Made by a program: the position numbers and the translations under genes
Shown here: one piece after another, positions 1 through 8,332 of the stretch
Numbering within the stretch: position 1 is the stretch's first letter
How the letters are laid out: every line of letters begins with the position of its first letter
Assembly: GCA_958349075.1 (NCBI GenBank)
Contig: CATWBR010000004.1
Coordinates: forward strand, 1 to 26,791
Direction of reading: 5' to 3'
Origin: an uncultured Clostridium sp.
GTDB lineage: Bacteria; Bacillota; Clostridia; Lachnospirales; Lachnospiraceae
Length of the DNA stretch: 26,791 nt
The notes under the pieces: model-generated
What the model saw: only the letters and a program-made list of their open reading frames with translations
What the model was told of the DNA's origin: nothing
The model's database searches: none

Positions 1-73
1 GTACTGAATAGTTACTGTTAATGGTGATTAATAACCAACAAAATACGGATATAGAAAGAGAAGAGGACACATT

Positions 74-1240
74 TTGGTGCGATATGAACTGATAGCCCCC
101 TGCCACTTTGGCCTGGAGGCTGTTTTGAAAAAGGAAATAATTGATTTGGGATATGAGATCACGGAGGTTGAGAACGGCCGCGTCAGTTTTGAAGGCGATG
201 CGGAGGCAATCTGCCGGGCTAATATTTTCTTAAGAACAGCCGAGAGGGTATTATTAAAAGTAGGCGGCTTTCAGGCTCTTACCTTTGATGAACTGTTTGA
301 GAGAACCAGGGAGATTCCCTGGGAGAATTATCTTCCAAAGGATGCGAAATGCTGGGTGAAGAAAGCATCCTCCATTAACAGTAAACTTTTCAGCCCTTCG
401 GATATTCAGAGAATCATGAAGAAAGCCGTTGTCCGCCGGATGCAGGCCGAGTACGATCTGGAGCAGATGCCCGAGACGGGAAGTGAATATCCATTGAGGG
501 TTTTCTTCTATAAAGACCAGGTCACGGTAGCCATTGACACGAGCGGAGATTCCCTTCATAAGAGGGGATACCGGCAGCTTGCGAGCAAGGCTCCGATTAC
601 GGAAACCCTGGCTGCGGCCCTCATCATGCTGACTCCATGGAAGAAAGACAGGATCCTGGTGGATCCGTTCTGCGGCAGCGGAACCTTTCCGATCGAAGCC
701 GCGATGATTGCGGCGGGGATTGCACCGGGACTGAACCGTTCTTTCCTCTCCGAGGACTGGAAGAACCTGATTCCGAGAAAATGCTGGTATGACGCCATTG
801 ACGAGGCATCCGAAATGGTGGACGATACGGTCAGCGTGGACATTCAGGGTTATGATATAGACGGTGAAGTGATTAAGGCGGCCAGGGAGAATGCGAAACG
901 GGCCGGCGTGGATCATATGATCCATTTTCAGCAGAGGCCGCTCTCCGAACTGAGCCATCCGAAAAAGTACGGCTTTATTATCTCCAATCCTCCTTACGGT
1001 GAGAGACTTGAGGAGAAGAAAGATCTCCCCGCACTGTACCGCCAGATTGGGGAGCGGTACAAGGCCCTCGATTCCTGGTCCCTGTATCTGATTACCGCGT
1101 ATGAAGATGCGGAGAGGGACATCGGCAGAAAGGCGGATAAAAACAGGAAGATTTACAACGGCATGATGAAGACGTACTACTATCAGTTTATGGGACCGAG
1201 GCCACCGAAAAGAAAAATAGGAGATGCAGTTGAGGCGTAA
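74..1240 (+). CDS. THUMP-domain class I SAM-dependent RNA methyltransferase (RlmL/YpsC type)
   Basis: Predicted to methylate a guanine N2 in rRNA in the cytoplasm, using S-adenosylmethionine. Seen in the 388-residue product: an N-terminal region of about 160 residues with the ferredoxin-like/THUMP layout typical of the family, then a Rossmann methyltransferase domain with DPFCGSGT at 197-204 (SAM-binding loop) and NPPYGERL at 305-312 (the N-P-P-Y catalytic motif of N6-adenine/N2-guanine methyltransferases). The length fits the single-domain YpsC group rather than the longer bifunctional E. coli RlmL. The start is TTG at 74 or the adjacent GTG at 77, both about 8-11 bases after an AGAAGAGGA ribosome binding site. 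It is the first gene of a plus-strand run and its end overlaps the next gene. The family call is firm; the exact modified base is inferred. Confidence 0.93.
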   Translation: MVRYELIAPCHFGLEAVLKKEIIDLGYEITEVENGRVSFEGDAEAICRANIFLRTAERVLLKVGGFQALTFDELFERTREIPWENYLPKDAKCWVKKASSINSKLFSPSDIQRIMKKAVVRRMQAEYDLEQMPETGSEYPLRVFFYKDQVTVAIDTSGDSLHKRGYRQLASKAPITETLAAALIMLTPWKKDRILVDPFCGSGTFPIEAAMIAAGIAPGLNRSFLSEDWKNLIPRKCWYDAIDEASEMVDDTVSVDIQGYDIDGEVIKAARENAKRAGVDHMIHFQQRPLSELSHPKKYGFIISNPPYGERLEEKKDLPALYRQIGERYKALDSWSLYLITAYEDAERDIGRKADKNRKIYNGMMKTYYYQFMGPRPPKRKIGDAVEA

Positions 1241-2954
1241 ACGTTTATATATCGTTCTGCTGGCTCTGCTTATCTTTTGCATTGCGGCGAAGAACCAGGC
1301 TTTTTTCACCCGCGAACAGGTAAAAAGAGGGGATGAGCCGGGGAGCTGGAGCAGCGGATGGTATTCCATTATATCCAGGGAAGTGAATGATAAAACCATT
1401 AAACTGAAGATTGACGGACGCACGGTGAAGCGAAAAGGCCCTTCCGCAATTATGACGGAAGAGGGAATCTTTATGGTTCCGGTGAACATTCTGCAGGATT
1501 GTCTTTCCTGTTCGGCCAGGCTGTACGACAACTCCAGGCTGGTGATGGAAAAGAACACAATCCGTGCGGAGATGGTGGAGGGGACGCCCGAGATGATTTT
1601 AAACGGTGTCACCGTGGCCCTGGAAGCCGGAATTGAAAAGAGGGACGGTGTTCTGTATGTTCCGCTGGAGGCAGTCGAAAAAGCGCTTTCCTACAAAAAA
1701 GAGTGGGATGTGAATGAGAACATCCTGGAGCTCTCTTTTGAGGGAAAGGATGAGAGAAGTCTTCCCTATGCCTACGATTACCGTGAATCCGGGCGGGCGC
1801 CCAGGGTTAAGAACCAGGGCAGCTTCGGCACATGCTGGGCATTTGCTTCCGTGATGGCGCTGGAGAGCAGGCTCCTCCCGGAAGCGGACTTAAGCTTTTC
1901 AGAGGATCACATGTCCATCAGGAACAGTTTCCATATGCAGCAGAACGACGGCGGCGAGTATACGATGTCCATGGCCTATCTGCTTGCATGGCAGGGACCG
2001 GTATATGAGGAGGACGATGAATATGGTGATGAATATTCGCCTCCGGGACTGAAGCCCGTATGCCATGTACAGGATATACAGATAATACCGAGTAAAGATT
2101 ACGAGGCCATCAAGCGGGCGGTTTATCTCTACGGCGGAGTCCAGAGTTCCCTGTACACTTCGATGGTGACGGGGCAGAGCGACTCGCGCTATTATAACAA
2201 GGAGCAGGGGGCATACTGCTATATAGGAACAGCCAAACCGAACCACGATATCGTAATCATCGGATGGGACGACAATTATTCCAAAGAAAACTTTAACCTG
2301 GACCTGGAGGGCGACGGAGCCTTTATCTGCGCCAATAGCTGGGGCGGTGAATTCGGGGATGAGGGATATTTTTACGTATCCTACTACGACACCAATATTG
2401 GAATTCACAATATCCTGTATTCCAGAGTGGACGGCACCGATAATTACGACAATATTTATCAGACGGATCTCTGCGGCTGGGTAGGCCAGCTCGGCTACGG
2501 CAAGGAGAACGCCTATTTTGCCAATATCTATACGGCTGAAGAGGAAGAGGAGCTGTCGGCGGTCGGTTTTTATGCCACGGGGCAGGATACGTCCTATGAA
2601 GTATATACGGTTACCGATGTGGAAGGCAGCGCGCAGTTTGGCAGAAGGATGCTGGCAGCATCGGGGACACTTAAAAATGCCGGATTTTATACCGTTGATT
2701 TAGACAGGCCGGTGGAGCTTGCAGCCGGAAAGAAATTTGCCGTCATTGTCAGTATCAGCACACCGGGTTCTGTTCATCCGGTAGCGATCGAATACAATTC
2801 GCCCGATAAAAACCTCCGCGTCGATTTAAGTGACGGCGAGGGGTACATCAGCTTCAAGGGAACATCCTGGGAGCGGGTGGAAGAAGAACAGAAATGCAAT
2901 GTGTGCCTGAAGGCATACACGAGAAAAAAAGAGGTTATGGAGAATGAAGAATAA
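1230..2954 (+). CDS. Secreted or membrane-anchored papain-family (C1) cysteine protease with CAO-like and lectin-like domains
   Basis: Predicted extracellular cysteine peptidase. Seen: a basic, hydrophobic N-terminus (residues 1-25, uncleaved anchor or signal peptide); a segment at about 45-165 with the V-P-V and Y-V-P-L pattern of copper amine oxidase N-like domains; then a papain fold with oxyanion Gln196, catalytic Cys202 in GTCWAF, His339 in NHDIVIIGWD and Asn369 in ANSWGG. After residue 400 there is a beta-rich tail of about 170 residues that matches the lectin-like domain often fused to clostridial C1 proteases. All catalytic residues are present, so it should be active. Start choice: AGGAG at 1219-1223 abuts the ATG at 1224 with no spacer, whereas TTG at 1230 has a 6-base spacer, so TTG is preferred (574 residues). 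It overlaps the methyltransferase gene. The substrate is unknown. Confidence 0.9.
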   Translation: MRRKRLYIVLLALLIFCIAAKNQAFFTREQVKRGDEPGSWSSGWYSIISREVNDKTIKLKIDGRTVKRKGPSAIMTEEGIFMVPVNILQDCLSCSARLYDNSRLVMEKNTIRAEMVEGTPEMILNGVTVALEAGIEKRDGVLYVPLEAVEKALSYKKEWDVNENILELSFEGKDERSLPYAYDYRESGRAPRVKNQGSFGTCWAFASVMALESRLLPEADLSFSEDHMSIRNSFHMQQNDGGEYTMSMAYLLAWQGPVYEEDDEYGDEYSPPGLKPVCHVQDIQIIPSKDYEAIKRAVYLYGGVQSSLYTSMVTGQSDSRYYNKEQGAYCYIGTAKPNHDIVIIGWDDNYSKENFNLDLEGDGAFICANSWGGEFGDEGYFYVSYYDTNIGIHNILYSRVDGTDNYDNIYQTDLCGWVGQLGYGKENAYFANIYTAEEEEELSAVGFYATGQDTSYEVYTVTDVEGSAQFGRRMLAASGTLKNAGFYTVDLDRPVELAAGKKFAVIVSISTPGSVHPVAIEYNSPDKNLRVDLSDGEGYISFKGTSWERVEEEQKCNVCLKAYTRKKEVMENEE

Positions 2955-3567
2955 AATTATATTTGCGACAGGCAACGAGGGAAAAATGAATGAAATCCGT
3001 CTGATTCTTAAGGATCTGGGCAGAGAGATTCTCTCGATGGAGGAAGCCGGATTCAAGGGAAACATTGTGGAGAGCGGGACCACCTTTGCCGAAAATGCCG
3101 AGATCAAAGCCCGCGCAGTCTGGGAGCAGACGGGAGGCACGGTCCTTGCCGACGACTCCGGCCTGGTTATCGATTACCTGGGCGGGGAGCCCGGCGTATA
3201 TTCGGCCAGATATTTGGAGACGGAGCCGTATTCGGTTAAGAACCGGGTTCTGATCCAGAGGCTGGAAAGCGCGGAGGGAGAGAAGAGAACGGCCCGGTTC
3301 GTGTGCAATATTGCCGCTGTGCTTCCCGACGGCCGTGTCCTTCACACACAGGCGGCAATGGAAGGGCTCATAGCCAGGGAACCGGCCGGAGAAGGGGGAT
3401 TCGGCTACGATCCGATTCTCTATCTGCCGGAGTATGGAAAAACATCCGCCGAGCTTGCGATTGATGAAAAGAATAAAATCAGCCATCGCGGCAAGGCTTT
3501 GGAAATGATGAAAGAGGCGCTTAAGGCAGCCTTGGAGGGGAACGATGAAGATATTAATCGTAAGTGA
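2944..3567 (+). CDS. rdgB: RdgB/HAM1-family non-canonical purine NTP pyrophosphatase
   Basis: Hydrolyses dITP, XTP and ITP to monophosphates plus pyrophosphate, so deaminated purines do not enter DNA or RNA; a cytoplasmic housekeeping enzyme. Seen in 207 residues: TGNEGK at 9-14, SGTTFAEN at 44-51, ADDSGL at 69-74, GFGYDP at 152-157 and SHRGKA at 180-185, the full set of family motifs at the usual spacing. The ATG at 2944 lies just after GGAG inside the end of the protease gene (11-base overlap), which suggests translational coupling. The rdgB-yfcE pairing downstream is common in clostridia. The call is firm. Confidence 0.96.
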   Translation: MKNKIIFATGNEGKMNEIRLILKDLGREILSMEEAGFKGNIVESGTTFAENAEIKARAVWEQTGGTVLADDSGLVIDYLGGEPGVYSARYLETEPYSVKNRVLIQRLESAEGEKRTARFVCNIAAVLPDGRVLHTQAAMEGLIAREPAGEGGFGYDPILYLPEYGKTSAELAIDEKNKISHRGKALEMMKEALKAALEGNDEDINRK

Positions 3568-4045
3568 TACACATCGCAGGGATGGTAATCTGCAGACTGT
3601 AATTGAAAGAACAGCGCCCTTTGACATGCTGATTCATCTGGGAGACGCGGAGGGCAGTGAGGATCGGATCGAAACGTGGTGCCGCGAACAGAATGAAAAC
3701 TGCCAGATCTATATGATACTGGGAAATAATGATTTCTTTTCTAACCTGGACAGAGAGAAAGAGATTACAATAGGAGACTTCCGCGTATTTCTGACCCACG
3801 GGCACTTCTACAGTGTTTCGGTGGGAACGGAGCGTCTGGCGGATGAGGCGAGGGACCGCAAGGTTCAGATTGCCATGTTCGGCCATACCCACAAACCGTA
3901 TCTGGATATCCGGGAGGATCTGACGATCCTGAATCCCGGCAGCCTCTCTTTCCCGCGACAGGACGGAAGGAAGCCGAGCTATATGCTGATGGAGCTGGAT
4001 CGGGAAGGAAAAGCGCATTATACAATCAATTACCTGGAGAACTGA
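3545..4045 (+). CDS. YfcE/MJ0936-type metallophosphoesterase
   Basis: Small calcineurin-like phosphodiesterase, cytoplasmic, two-metal catalysis; the physiological substrate of this family is poorly known. Seen in 166 residues: DTH (Asp8, His10), GD with Asp34, GNND at 60-63, THGH (His85, His87) and GHTH near 117-120, which supply all the usual metal ligands. It starts 23 bases inside rdgB after a GGAGGGGAACG ribosome binding site, so it is probably coupled to it. It is the last gene of the first plus-strand run. No convincing intrinsic terminator was found between it and the tRNA promoter. Confidence 0.93.
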   Translation: MKILIVSDTHRRDGNLQTVIERTAPFDMLIHLGDAEGSEDRIETWCREQNENCQIYMILGNNDFFSNLDREKEITIGDFRVFLTHGHFYSVSVGTERLADEARDRKVQIAMFGHTHKPYLDIREDLTILNPGSLSFPRQDGRKPSYMLMELDREGKAHYTINYLEN

Positions 4046-4137
4046 TACCGAAGGCGGTCCCCGGGAGGACAGCAGAAAATTGTATTAATTACATGAAAAA
4101 TATCTTTTTGAAAGACACAATTTATTCCATAAAACGG

Positions 4138-4166
4138 TTGACAACCGGCATGGCATAGTATATAAT
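4138..4166 (+). promoter_or_regulatory. Consensus sigma-A promoter for the tRNA-Pro/tRNA-Gly unit
   Basis: TTGACA at 4138-4143 and TATAAT at 4161-4166 with a 17-base spacer, a full match to the housekeeping consensus. Transcription should begin near 4173, giving a leader of about 30 nt before the mature tRNA-Pro. That leader can itself fold (ATGCAT arms at 4172-4177 and near 4193-4198). Confidence 0.93.
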
Positions 4167-4201
4167 AATTCATGCATTGCAGATGTTCTGCCATGCATAT
4201 C

Positions 4202-4276
4202 CGGGGTGTGGCTCAGCTTGGCTAGAGCGCCTGGTTTGGGACCAGGAGGTCGCAGGTTCGAATCCTGTCACCCCGA
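4202..4276 (+). tRNA. tRNA-Pro (anticodon TGG)
   Basis: Cloverleaf of 75 nt. Acceptor arms CGGGGTG (4202-4208) and CACCCCG (4269-4275) pair fully, with discriminator A at 4276. The anticodon stem CCTGG/CCAGG (4230-4234, 4242-4246) encloses loop TTTGGGA with anticodon TGG at 4237-4239. The T-arm carries GGTTCGAATCC. The 3' CCA is not encoded. Confidence 0.96.
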
Positions 4277-4437
4277 TTGGAATGTGAGATATGGCGGGAG
4301 CCCGAGGTATTATGGAACTTCGTTCCGTAATCGCTGTTTTACACGGCGATTCAACCTGGTATATGAGATGTTTCTTATGTGAGCAAGCTCTCAACGTAAT
4401 ATTTCATGTACCAGGTTGTTACTTTTATGTTTATTAC
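4277..4437 (+). other. Hairpin-rich 161-nt spacer between two tRNA genes
   Basis: Three successive stem-loops were read by eye. Arm 4309-4317 pairs with 4323-4331 around a CTTCG loop. AATCGC at 4329-4334 pairs with GCGATT at 4346-4351. A 15-bp stem with one G-U pair joins 4352-4366 to 4404-4418 and encloses a small GAGC/GCTC hairpin. A loose T-rich stretch follows. There is no second promoter before tRNA-Gly, so the spacer is probably transcribed with both tRNAs. It may be a processing spacer, a leaky terminator or a small RNA. Confidence 0.55.
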
Positions 4438-4508
4438 GCGGGTGTAGTTCAATGGTAGAACACTAGCCTTCCAAGCTAGATACGTGGGTTCGATTCCCAT
4501 CACCCGCT
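4438..4508 (+). tRNA. tRNA-Gly (anticodon TCC)
   Basis: Cloverleaf of 71 nt. Acceptor arms GCGGGTG (4438-4444) and CACCCGC (4501-4507) pair fully, with discriminator T at 4508. Anticodon stem CTAGC/GCTAG encloses loop CTTCCAA with anticodon TCC. The T-arm carries GGTTCGATTCC. The 3' CCA is not encoded. It is followed closely by an intrinsic terminator. Confidence 0.96.
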
Positions 4509-4519
4509 CTAAAAGTAAG

Positions 4520-4569
4520 GAGCCGTTGTAACAGTAGAATTATTTCTACCGGAACAACGGCTCTTTTTT
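4520..4569 (+). terminator. Intrinsic terminator after tRNA-Gly, possibly bidirectional
   Basis: Arms GAGCCGTTGT (4520-4529) and ACAACGGCTC (4554-4563) pair over 10 bp and enclose a second GTAGAA/TTCTAC hairpin; six T residues follow at 4564-4569. On the minus strand the same stem is followed by CTTACTTTTA, so it may also stop the convergent esterase operon. Confidence 0.88.
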
Positions 4570-4585
4570 CTGATTTCGTCCGGTC

Positions 4586-5698
4586 TTACCGTTCAAAAGA
4601 TTCTGCCGACACCCTGTTAAAGAAATCAAACATCCCTTCCAGATCATGCAGCCAGGCCGTCCCATGCGTTTCTCCGCCAACGGCTGCGAATTCCGCCGGT
4701 ACGCCCAGGCTTTTCAGTTCCCGGTACATGGAGAGGAGAAGATGAAATCCGGAGTCCTCCGTGCCGCAGAGAATCCGTACGGGAAGCTCCAGAAGCCGTG
4801 CGGCCGGATAAAACCGCAGGTCCGGACCGCCGGCGCAGGGAGCGATGGCGCGGAAGAGATCCGGAAAGCGTGAGGCCAGATAGAAAGTGCCGTCCCCGCC
4901 CATGGAGTTGCCGCCCAGGAAGATATTCCTTGCGTCAACTCTGTACTGTTTTCTCACTTCTTCAAGCGCCTGCATATTTGCCAGTTCACACAGGTGGTAA
5001 ATACGCTGTTCTTCTTCCGTCAGGTTTGCTGGGTTAGAGGGATCGGCGGTTTCAATATTCGTGAAATCGCGTGCCATCGGATAGATACTCCCATGCATTC
5101 CGTTCGTATAAGCAAGCGGAGCCAGAATCAGATAGTTGTACCGTTCGCCCATATGGGCCAGTTTATTATCTGCCCGGTCAAATACATTGCCTCCCCCCAG
5201 GCCGTGAAGGATCACCGCCAGTTTATGCGGGGCGGAGTCCGGATAGGAGGTTGGTACATAAAGCCGGTAGGCGATTAACGTGCGCGCTTCCTCCAGATAA
5301 AATGCTTTTTTTACAATTCCGCATGTCTGTTCAAATAAGTAATACAGACCGATGGGATCCATGGGAAAATCCGGCAATTTAGATGCCTTTATCATCCGCT
5401 TTCCCCGGTAATCATGTTCGCGTACAGTCCATCCCAACAGGCCGGTCAGGACTTGTCCCACGGGAAGATAAAGATGGCCCGAAAGTTCGATCCGCGGGAT
5501 ATTACGGGAATGCTCCTTTGTCCATTCCGGGGGCATCAGCTTTGTAAAAGAATCCGCATCCACCATCAGTATGTCCTGATGAACCCGGCAGGGCAGGGCC
5601 ATACAAAACTGAAAGTCATTTACGAGCGCCGTGGAAGCGTCCTCGCAAAAGGCCAGGGATTCTATTACAAAATAAGGTTTTAAGCTTACATTTACCAT
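4586..5698 (-). CDS. Putative intracellular esterase (alpha/beta hydrolase, PHB depolymerase/feruloyl-esterase type), paralogue 1
   Basis: Predicted carboxylic ester hydrolase of 370 residues. Seen: an N-terminal extension of about 120 residues containing a Y-L-P-V pattern reminiscent of copper amine oxidase N-like domains; an alpha/beta-hydrolase core with oxyanion-hole HGLGGG near 165; nucleophile Ser265 in GGNSMGGDGT; likely acid Asp315 in GTEDSG; and His345 in GETHGTAW. No signal peptide is visible, so it should act in the cytoplasm. The start has AAGGA nine bases upstream. It is the last gene of the sigma-54 operon, 51 bases after the MFS gene, and is a clear paralogue of the first gene of that operon (shared GNSMGG, FRAIAPC). 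The substrate is not known; a feruloyl- or acetyl-type ester is only a guess from the fold. Confidence 0.82.
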   Translation of the reverse strand: MVNVSLKPYFVIESLAFCEDASTALVNDFQFCMALPCRVHQDILMVDADSFTKLMPPEWTKEHSRNIPRIELSGHLYLPVGQVLTGLLGWTVREHDYRGKRMIKASKLPDFPMDPIGLYYLFEQTCGIVKKAFYLEEARTLIAYRLYVPTSYPDSAPHKLAVILHGLGGGNVFDRADNKLAHMGERYNYLILAPLAYTNGMHGSIYPMARDFTNIETADPSNPANLTEEEQRIYHLCELANMQALEEVRKQYRVDARNIFLGGNSMGGDGTFYLASRFPDLFRAIAPCAGGPDLRFYPAARLLELPVRILCGTEDSGFHLLLSMYRELKSLGVPAEFAAVGGETHGTAWLHDLEGMFDFFNRVSAESFER

Positions 5699-5749
5699 AA
5701 AAATTCATCCTTTCTAAAATCAGGCGTCCGAATATCAAAAATCTGAATA

Positions 5750-6985
5750 TCAGACATCCTCGGTCTGCGGCGCATTTTTAGCCCGGAACAGCAGTACGGT
5801 ATAGATAATCATGGCGATGAAGGGGAAAATGGCAAGCCCGCAGAGCGCCATGCGGAATCCGAAGGCGTCGGATAAAAAGCCCGCGATCGTACTGGAGATT
5901 GTGGAAGCAATATCCTGGAAGATACAGAACGTGGCCAGGGCGATGCTGGAGTATAAAATACCTGCCTGCCGCATCATGTTTGCACGGATAGCCGGGCTCG
6001 GCATGGCATTGTACAGTCCGACCAGGACGGCGGAGGCCATCCAAACCATTTTGTTTGTAGTGATACAAATCAACGGAAAAGCTACGATTGCCATAATCAT
6101 CGATGCATATACCACAAACTTTTCACCCAGGCGGTCACCCAGCAGTCCTCCGGCAAAGGCGCCGATCCCCATCATGGCAGCGTAAACGGCGAGATACTCG
6201 GCTCCAAAATCCACGCCGATTTCCTTACAGTAAAGTAAGAGAATCGTTTCCATAGCGAAGGTGGGAAGGCAGAGGAGGCAGACGATACAGGACATTGGGA
6301 TGGCCGGAAGAAAGATGTAATCGTTGATGCCTTTCTTTTTGGCGCGGTTTTCTTCCAGATTTTTCTGAAACGCCTTTTTTTCTTCCGTCCGATCCGGGAA
6401 TTTTACCAGCAGCAACAGAACCATTGAGAGCACGCTGGCCGCGGCAGACGCCCAAAATGCCACGGAAGCGCCGTAATTCTGATAGAAAAACATGGAGACG
6501 ATGGTCGTATATGCGGCCACCAGTTTCGGCAGGAGAGAGCTGAGGCCAAAGGCGCTGCCGATCTCTTCGCGATCCACCACCTCGGCTACCACGATCTGGG
6601 TAGCCAGGTTACTGCAGCCGAAGTTTACGCCCTGCAGAAGCCGGGAAAAAATATACATGGGAATATTGTTGGTAAAAGCATAGGCCACGGCCACCAGCCC
6701 CCTCATAAACAGGACGGCCATATAGACCCATTTGGGGTTCCAGCGCTTGAAACTGTTTCCCATGAAGGGGCGTACAAGGATCTTGCTGAATGAATATAAA
6801 CTGGCAATCAGGCCGATCAGCGTGGCGCTTAAACCCAGGTTGGAACCCACCAGAGTAACCGGCGTGTTAATCATGGAAAATGCAATGCTGGATACCATGT
6901 TTACAACAATGATAAGTAAAAAATTTACATTTGTCAGTATGGCAAGGGTTCCTGATAAAAATCCTTTTTTATTCTGTGCTTCCAT
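5750..6985 (-). CDS. Major facilitator superfamily transporter
   Basis: Inner-membrane secondary carrier of 411 residues with about twelve hydrophobic segments and the usual cytoplasmic loop in the middle (charged stretch near 200-225, rich in Lys and Glu). The first cytoplasmic loop has a motif-A-like region (LVRPFMG near 70). AAGGAGAG lies nine bases upstream of the ATG. It lies 21 bases after the SLC13-like gene and 51 bases before an esterase gene, so it belongs to the sigma-54 operon. It may import the ester substrate or export the hydrolysis product; the sequence does not say which. Confidence 0.88.
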   Translation of the reverse strand: MEAQNKKGFLSGTLAILTNVNFLLIIVVNMVSSIAFSMINTPVTLVGSNLGLSATLIGLIASLYSFSKILVRPFMGNSFKRWNPKWVYMAVLFMRGLVAVAYAFTNNIPMYIFSRLLQGVNFGCSNLATQIVVAEVVDREEIGSAFGLSSLLPKLVAAYTTIVSMFFYQNYGASVAFWASAAASVLSMVLLLLVKFPDRTEEKKAFQKNLEENRAKKKGINDYIFLPAIPMSCIVCLLCLPTFAMETILLLYCKEIGVDFGAEYLAVYAAMMGIGAFAGGLLGDRLGEKFVVYASMIMAIVAFPLICITTNKMVWMASAVLVGLYNAMPSPAIRANMMRQAGILYSSIALATFCIFQDIASTISSTIAGFLSDAFGFRMALCGLAIFPFIAMIIYTVLLFRAKNAPQTEDV

Positions 6986-7006
6986 TATCTTATTCTCTCC
7001 TTATCT

Positions 7007-8290
7007 TTAATAAAAGAACTGTATGATGAGCATGTAAAGTACCGATATGGCGATTGTAAATCCCAGAAGTATCAGCATATGGTAGGCCAGCCGCTCCCGG
7101 GCACCGGGATCTTCGCAGGCTCCTAACAGCATGCTTCCGCCGTTGGAAAAAGGGCAGATTCCACCCATGCAGGCTCCGAGAAGCACCGCCGAGTAGAACA
7201 GTCCCGTCTCATTGGGGAAACCGGCCGCAATGCCGGGCACAACGGTAAACAGAGTTGGGACGACCACCGTGGTGGCTCCCGAAAAAAGACTCATCACCGC
7301 AGCGCCCAGGCACAGGGCCGCGGGTATTAGAAAATGCGGGATCGTATCGGTGATAAAGCAGGCGAGAGCTTCGACGGCTCCGGCTGCTTTCAGGACTCCC
7401 GTCATGATGGAGATTCCTCCAATCATCATAATTACATTCCAGGGAATCCGTTTCTGAATGACGGCCTTCTGATCTGCCAGATTGGCGGCGGATGCCGCGG
7501 CGGCGCCCAAAAGACTGACAAAGCCCACGTCGCAGTATCCGGCCACCCGGACCAGCCATCCGTATTTTAACCAGCCCGCGGCTATTTTGGGAACGACCAT
7601 CAGGAAGATCACGACGGCCATCAGCGCAAGGGTTTTAATTTGTATGGTGTTAAATGGCCTGCCTTCCTGCAACTCCAGGGTCCCGGATGTTTTCCGGCCT
7701 AAAATCAGGATGACCAGAAAGAGGGCGATCAGATTGGCGGCGAGTGTGTGCAGCAGGGCGGTATTCATATAGCCTGCCGCACTGCCTCCTTCCAGTGTTT
7801 TAAGAATGTTTTCGATCACCACGCCTCCTTGGCTCCAGGGAAGATTGGACCCGCAGGATGCTCCCACGGAGATGGCAAGTATTGCGATGAGCAGACTGAT
7901 TCCACCCATGGATGAAATTTTCATAGCCAGCGGTCCCGTCAGGGCGACCGTAGGGCCTGCCCCCAGTCCGGCCCCGGAAATCAGGAAAGCCATTCCGAAC
8001 AGTGCAAAGGGCATCAGTGATACGCGGTTACGCATCCGGTACAGAAGCTTGCAGGTCAATTGTTCCATTGTGCCGTTCTCGATTGCAATCCCATAGAAAA
8101 AGGTGATGCCGATAATGGAAAACAGGATATTGACTGAGATCATTCCGGTTAAGTCACCGACGGAAAGCTTCATATAAAAACAGCCGATTCCGTAGGCAAA
8201 CGCCGCCGCCAGCACCCCGATATTCAGTTTTCTTTGATAGGAAATCCAGATGCTGGCCAGCAGGCCGATGGTGCAAAGAGAAATCTCCAT
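7007..8290 (-). CDS. SLC13/ArsB-superfamily permease, MatC-like carboxylate carrier
   Basis: Membrane protein of 427 residues with ten or more hydrophobic helices and two inverted halves. Features of the ion-transporter superfamily are visible: a conserved GAGLGAGPTVALTGP stretch near 107-121 and a second Gly/Ser-rich stretch, FSGATTVVVP, near 325. The N-terminal half resembles the MatC malonate/dicarboxylate carrier N domain. It probably moves an organic anion, a dicarboxylate or similar, by ion coupling. AGAGGGGG lies ten bases before the ATG. It is the second gene of the sigma-54 operon, 42 bases after the first esterase. The carboxylate call is inferred from the family; the superfamily call is stronger. 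Confidence 0.8.
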   Translation of the reverse strand: MEISLCTIGLLASIWISYQRKLNIGVLAAAFAYGIGCFYMKLSVGDLTGMISVNILFSIIGITFFYGIAIENGTMEQLTCKLLYRMRNRVSLMPFALFGMAFLISGAGLGAGPTVALTGPLAMKISSMGGISLLIAILAISVGASCGSNLPWSQGGVVIENILKTLEGGSAAGYMNTALLHTLAANLIALFLVILILGRKTSGTLELQEGRPFNTIQIKTLALMAVVIFLMVVPKIAAGWLKYGWLVRVAGYCDVGFVSLLGAAAASAANLADQKAVIQKRIPWNVIMMIGGISIMTGVLKAAGAVEALACFITDTIPHFLIPAALCLGAAVMSLFSGATTVVVPTLFTVVPGIAAGFPNETGLFYSAVLLGACMGGICPFSNGGSMLLGACEDPGARERLAYHMLILLGFTIAISVLYMLIIQFFY

Positions 8291-8332
8291 TTTGCCGTAA
8301 CCCCCTCTTTCACTCAGATGAGTGCCATTCCA

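Noticed and set aside
254..1612. 452-residue minus-strand open frame
   Set aside because: Shadow of the methyltransferase and protease genes; no domain pattern, and the plus-strand genes have full motif sets.
4170..4394. Minus-strand 74-residue frame reading GVTGFEPATSWSQ
   Set aside because: It is the antisense of tRNA-Pro and its flank; this peptide is a well-known false protein produced by translating across a tRNA gene.
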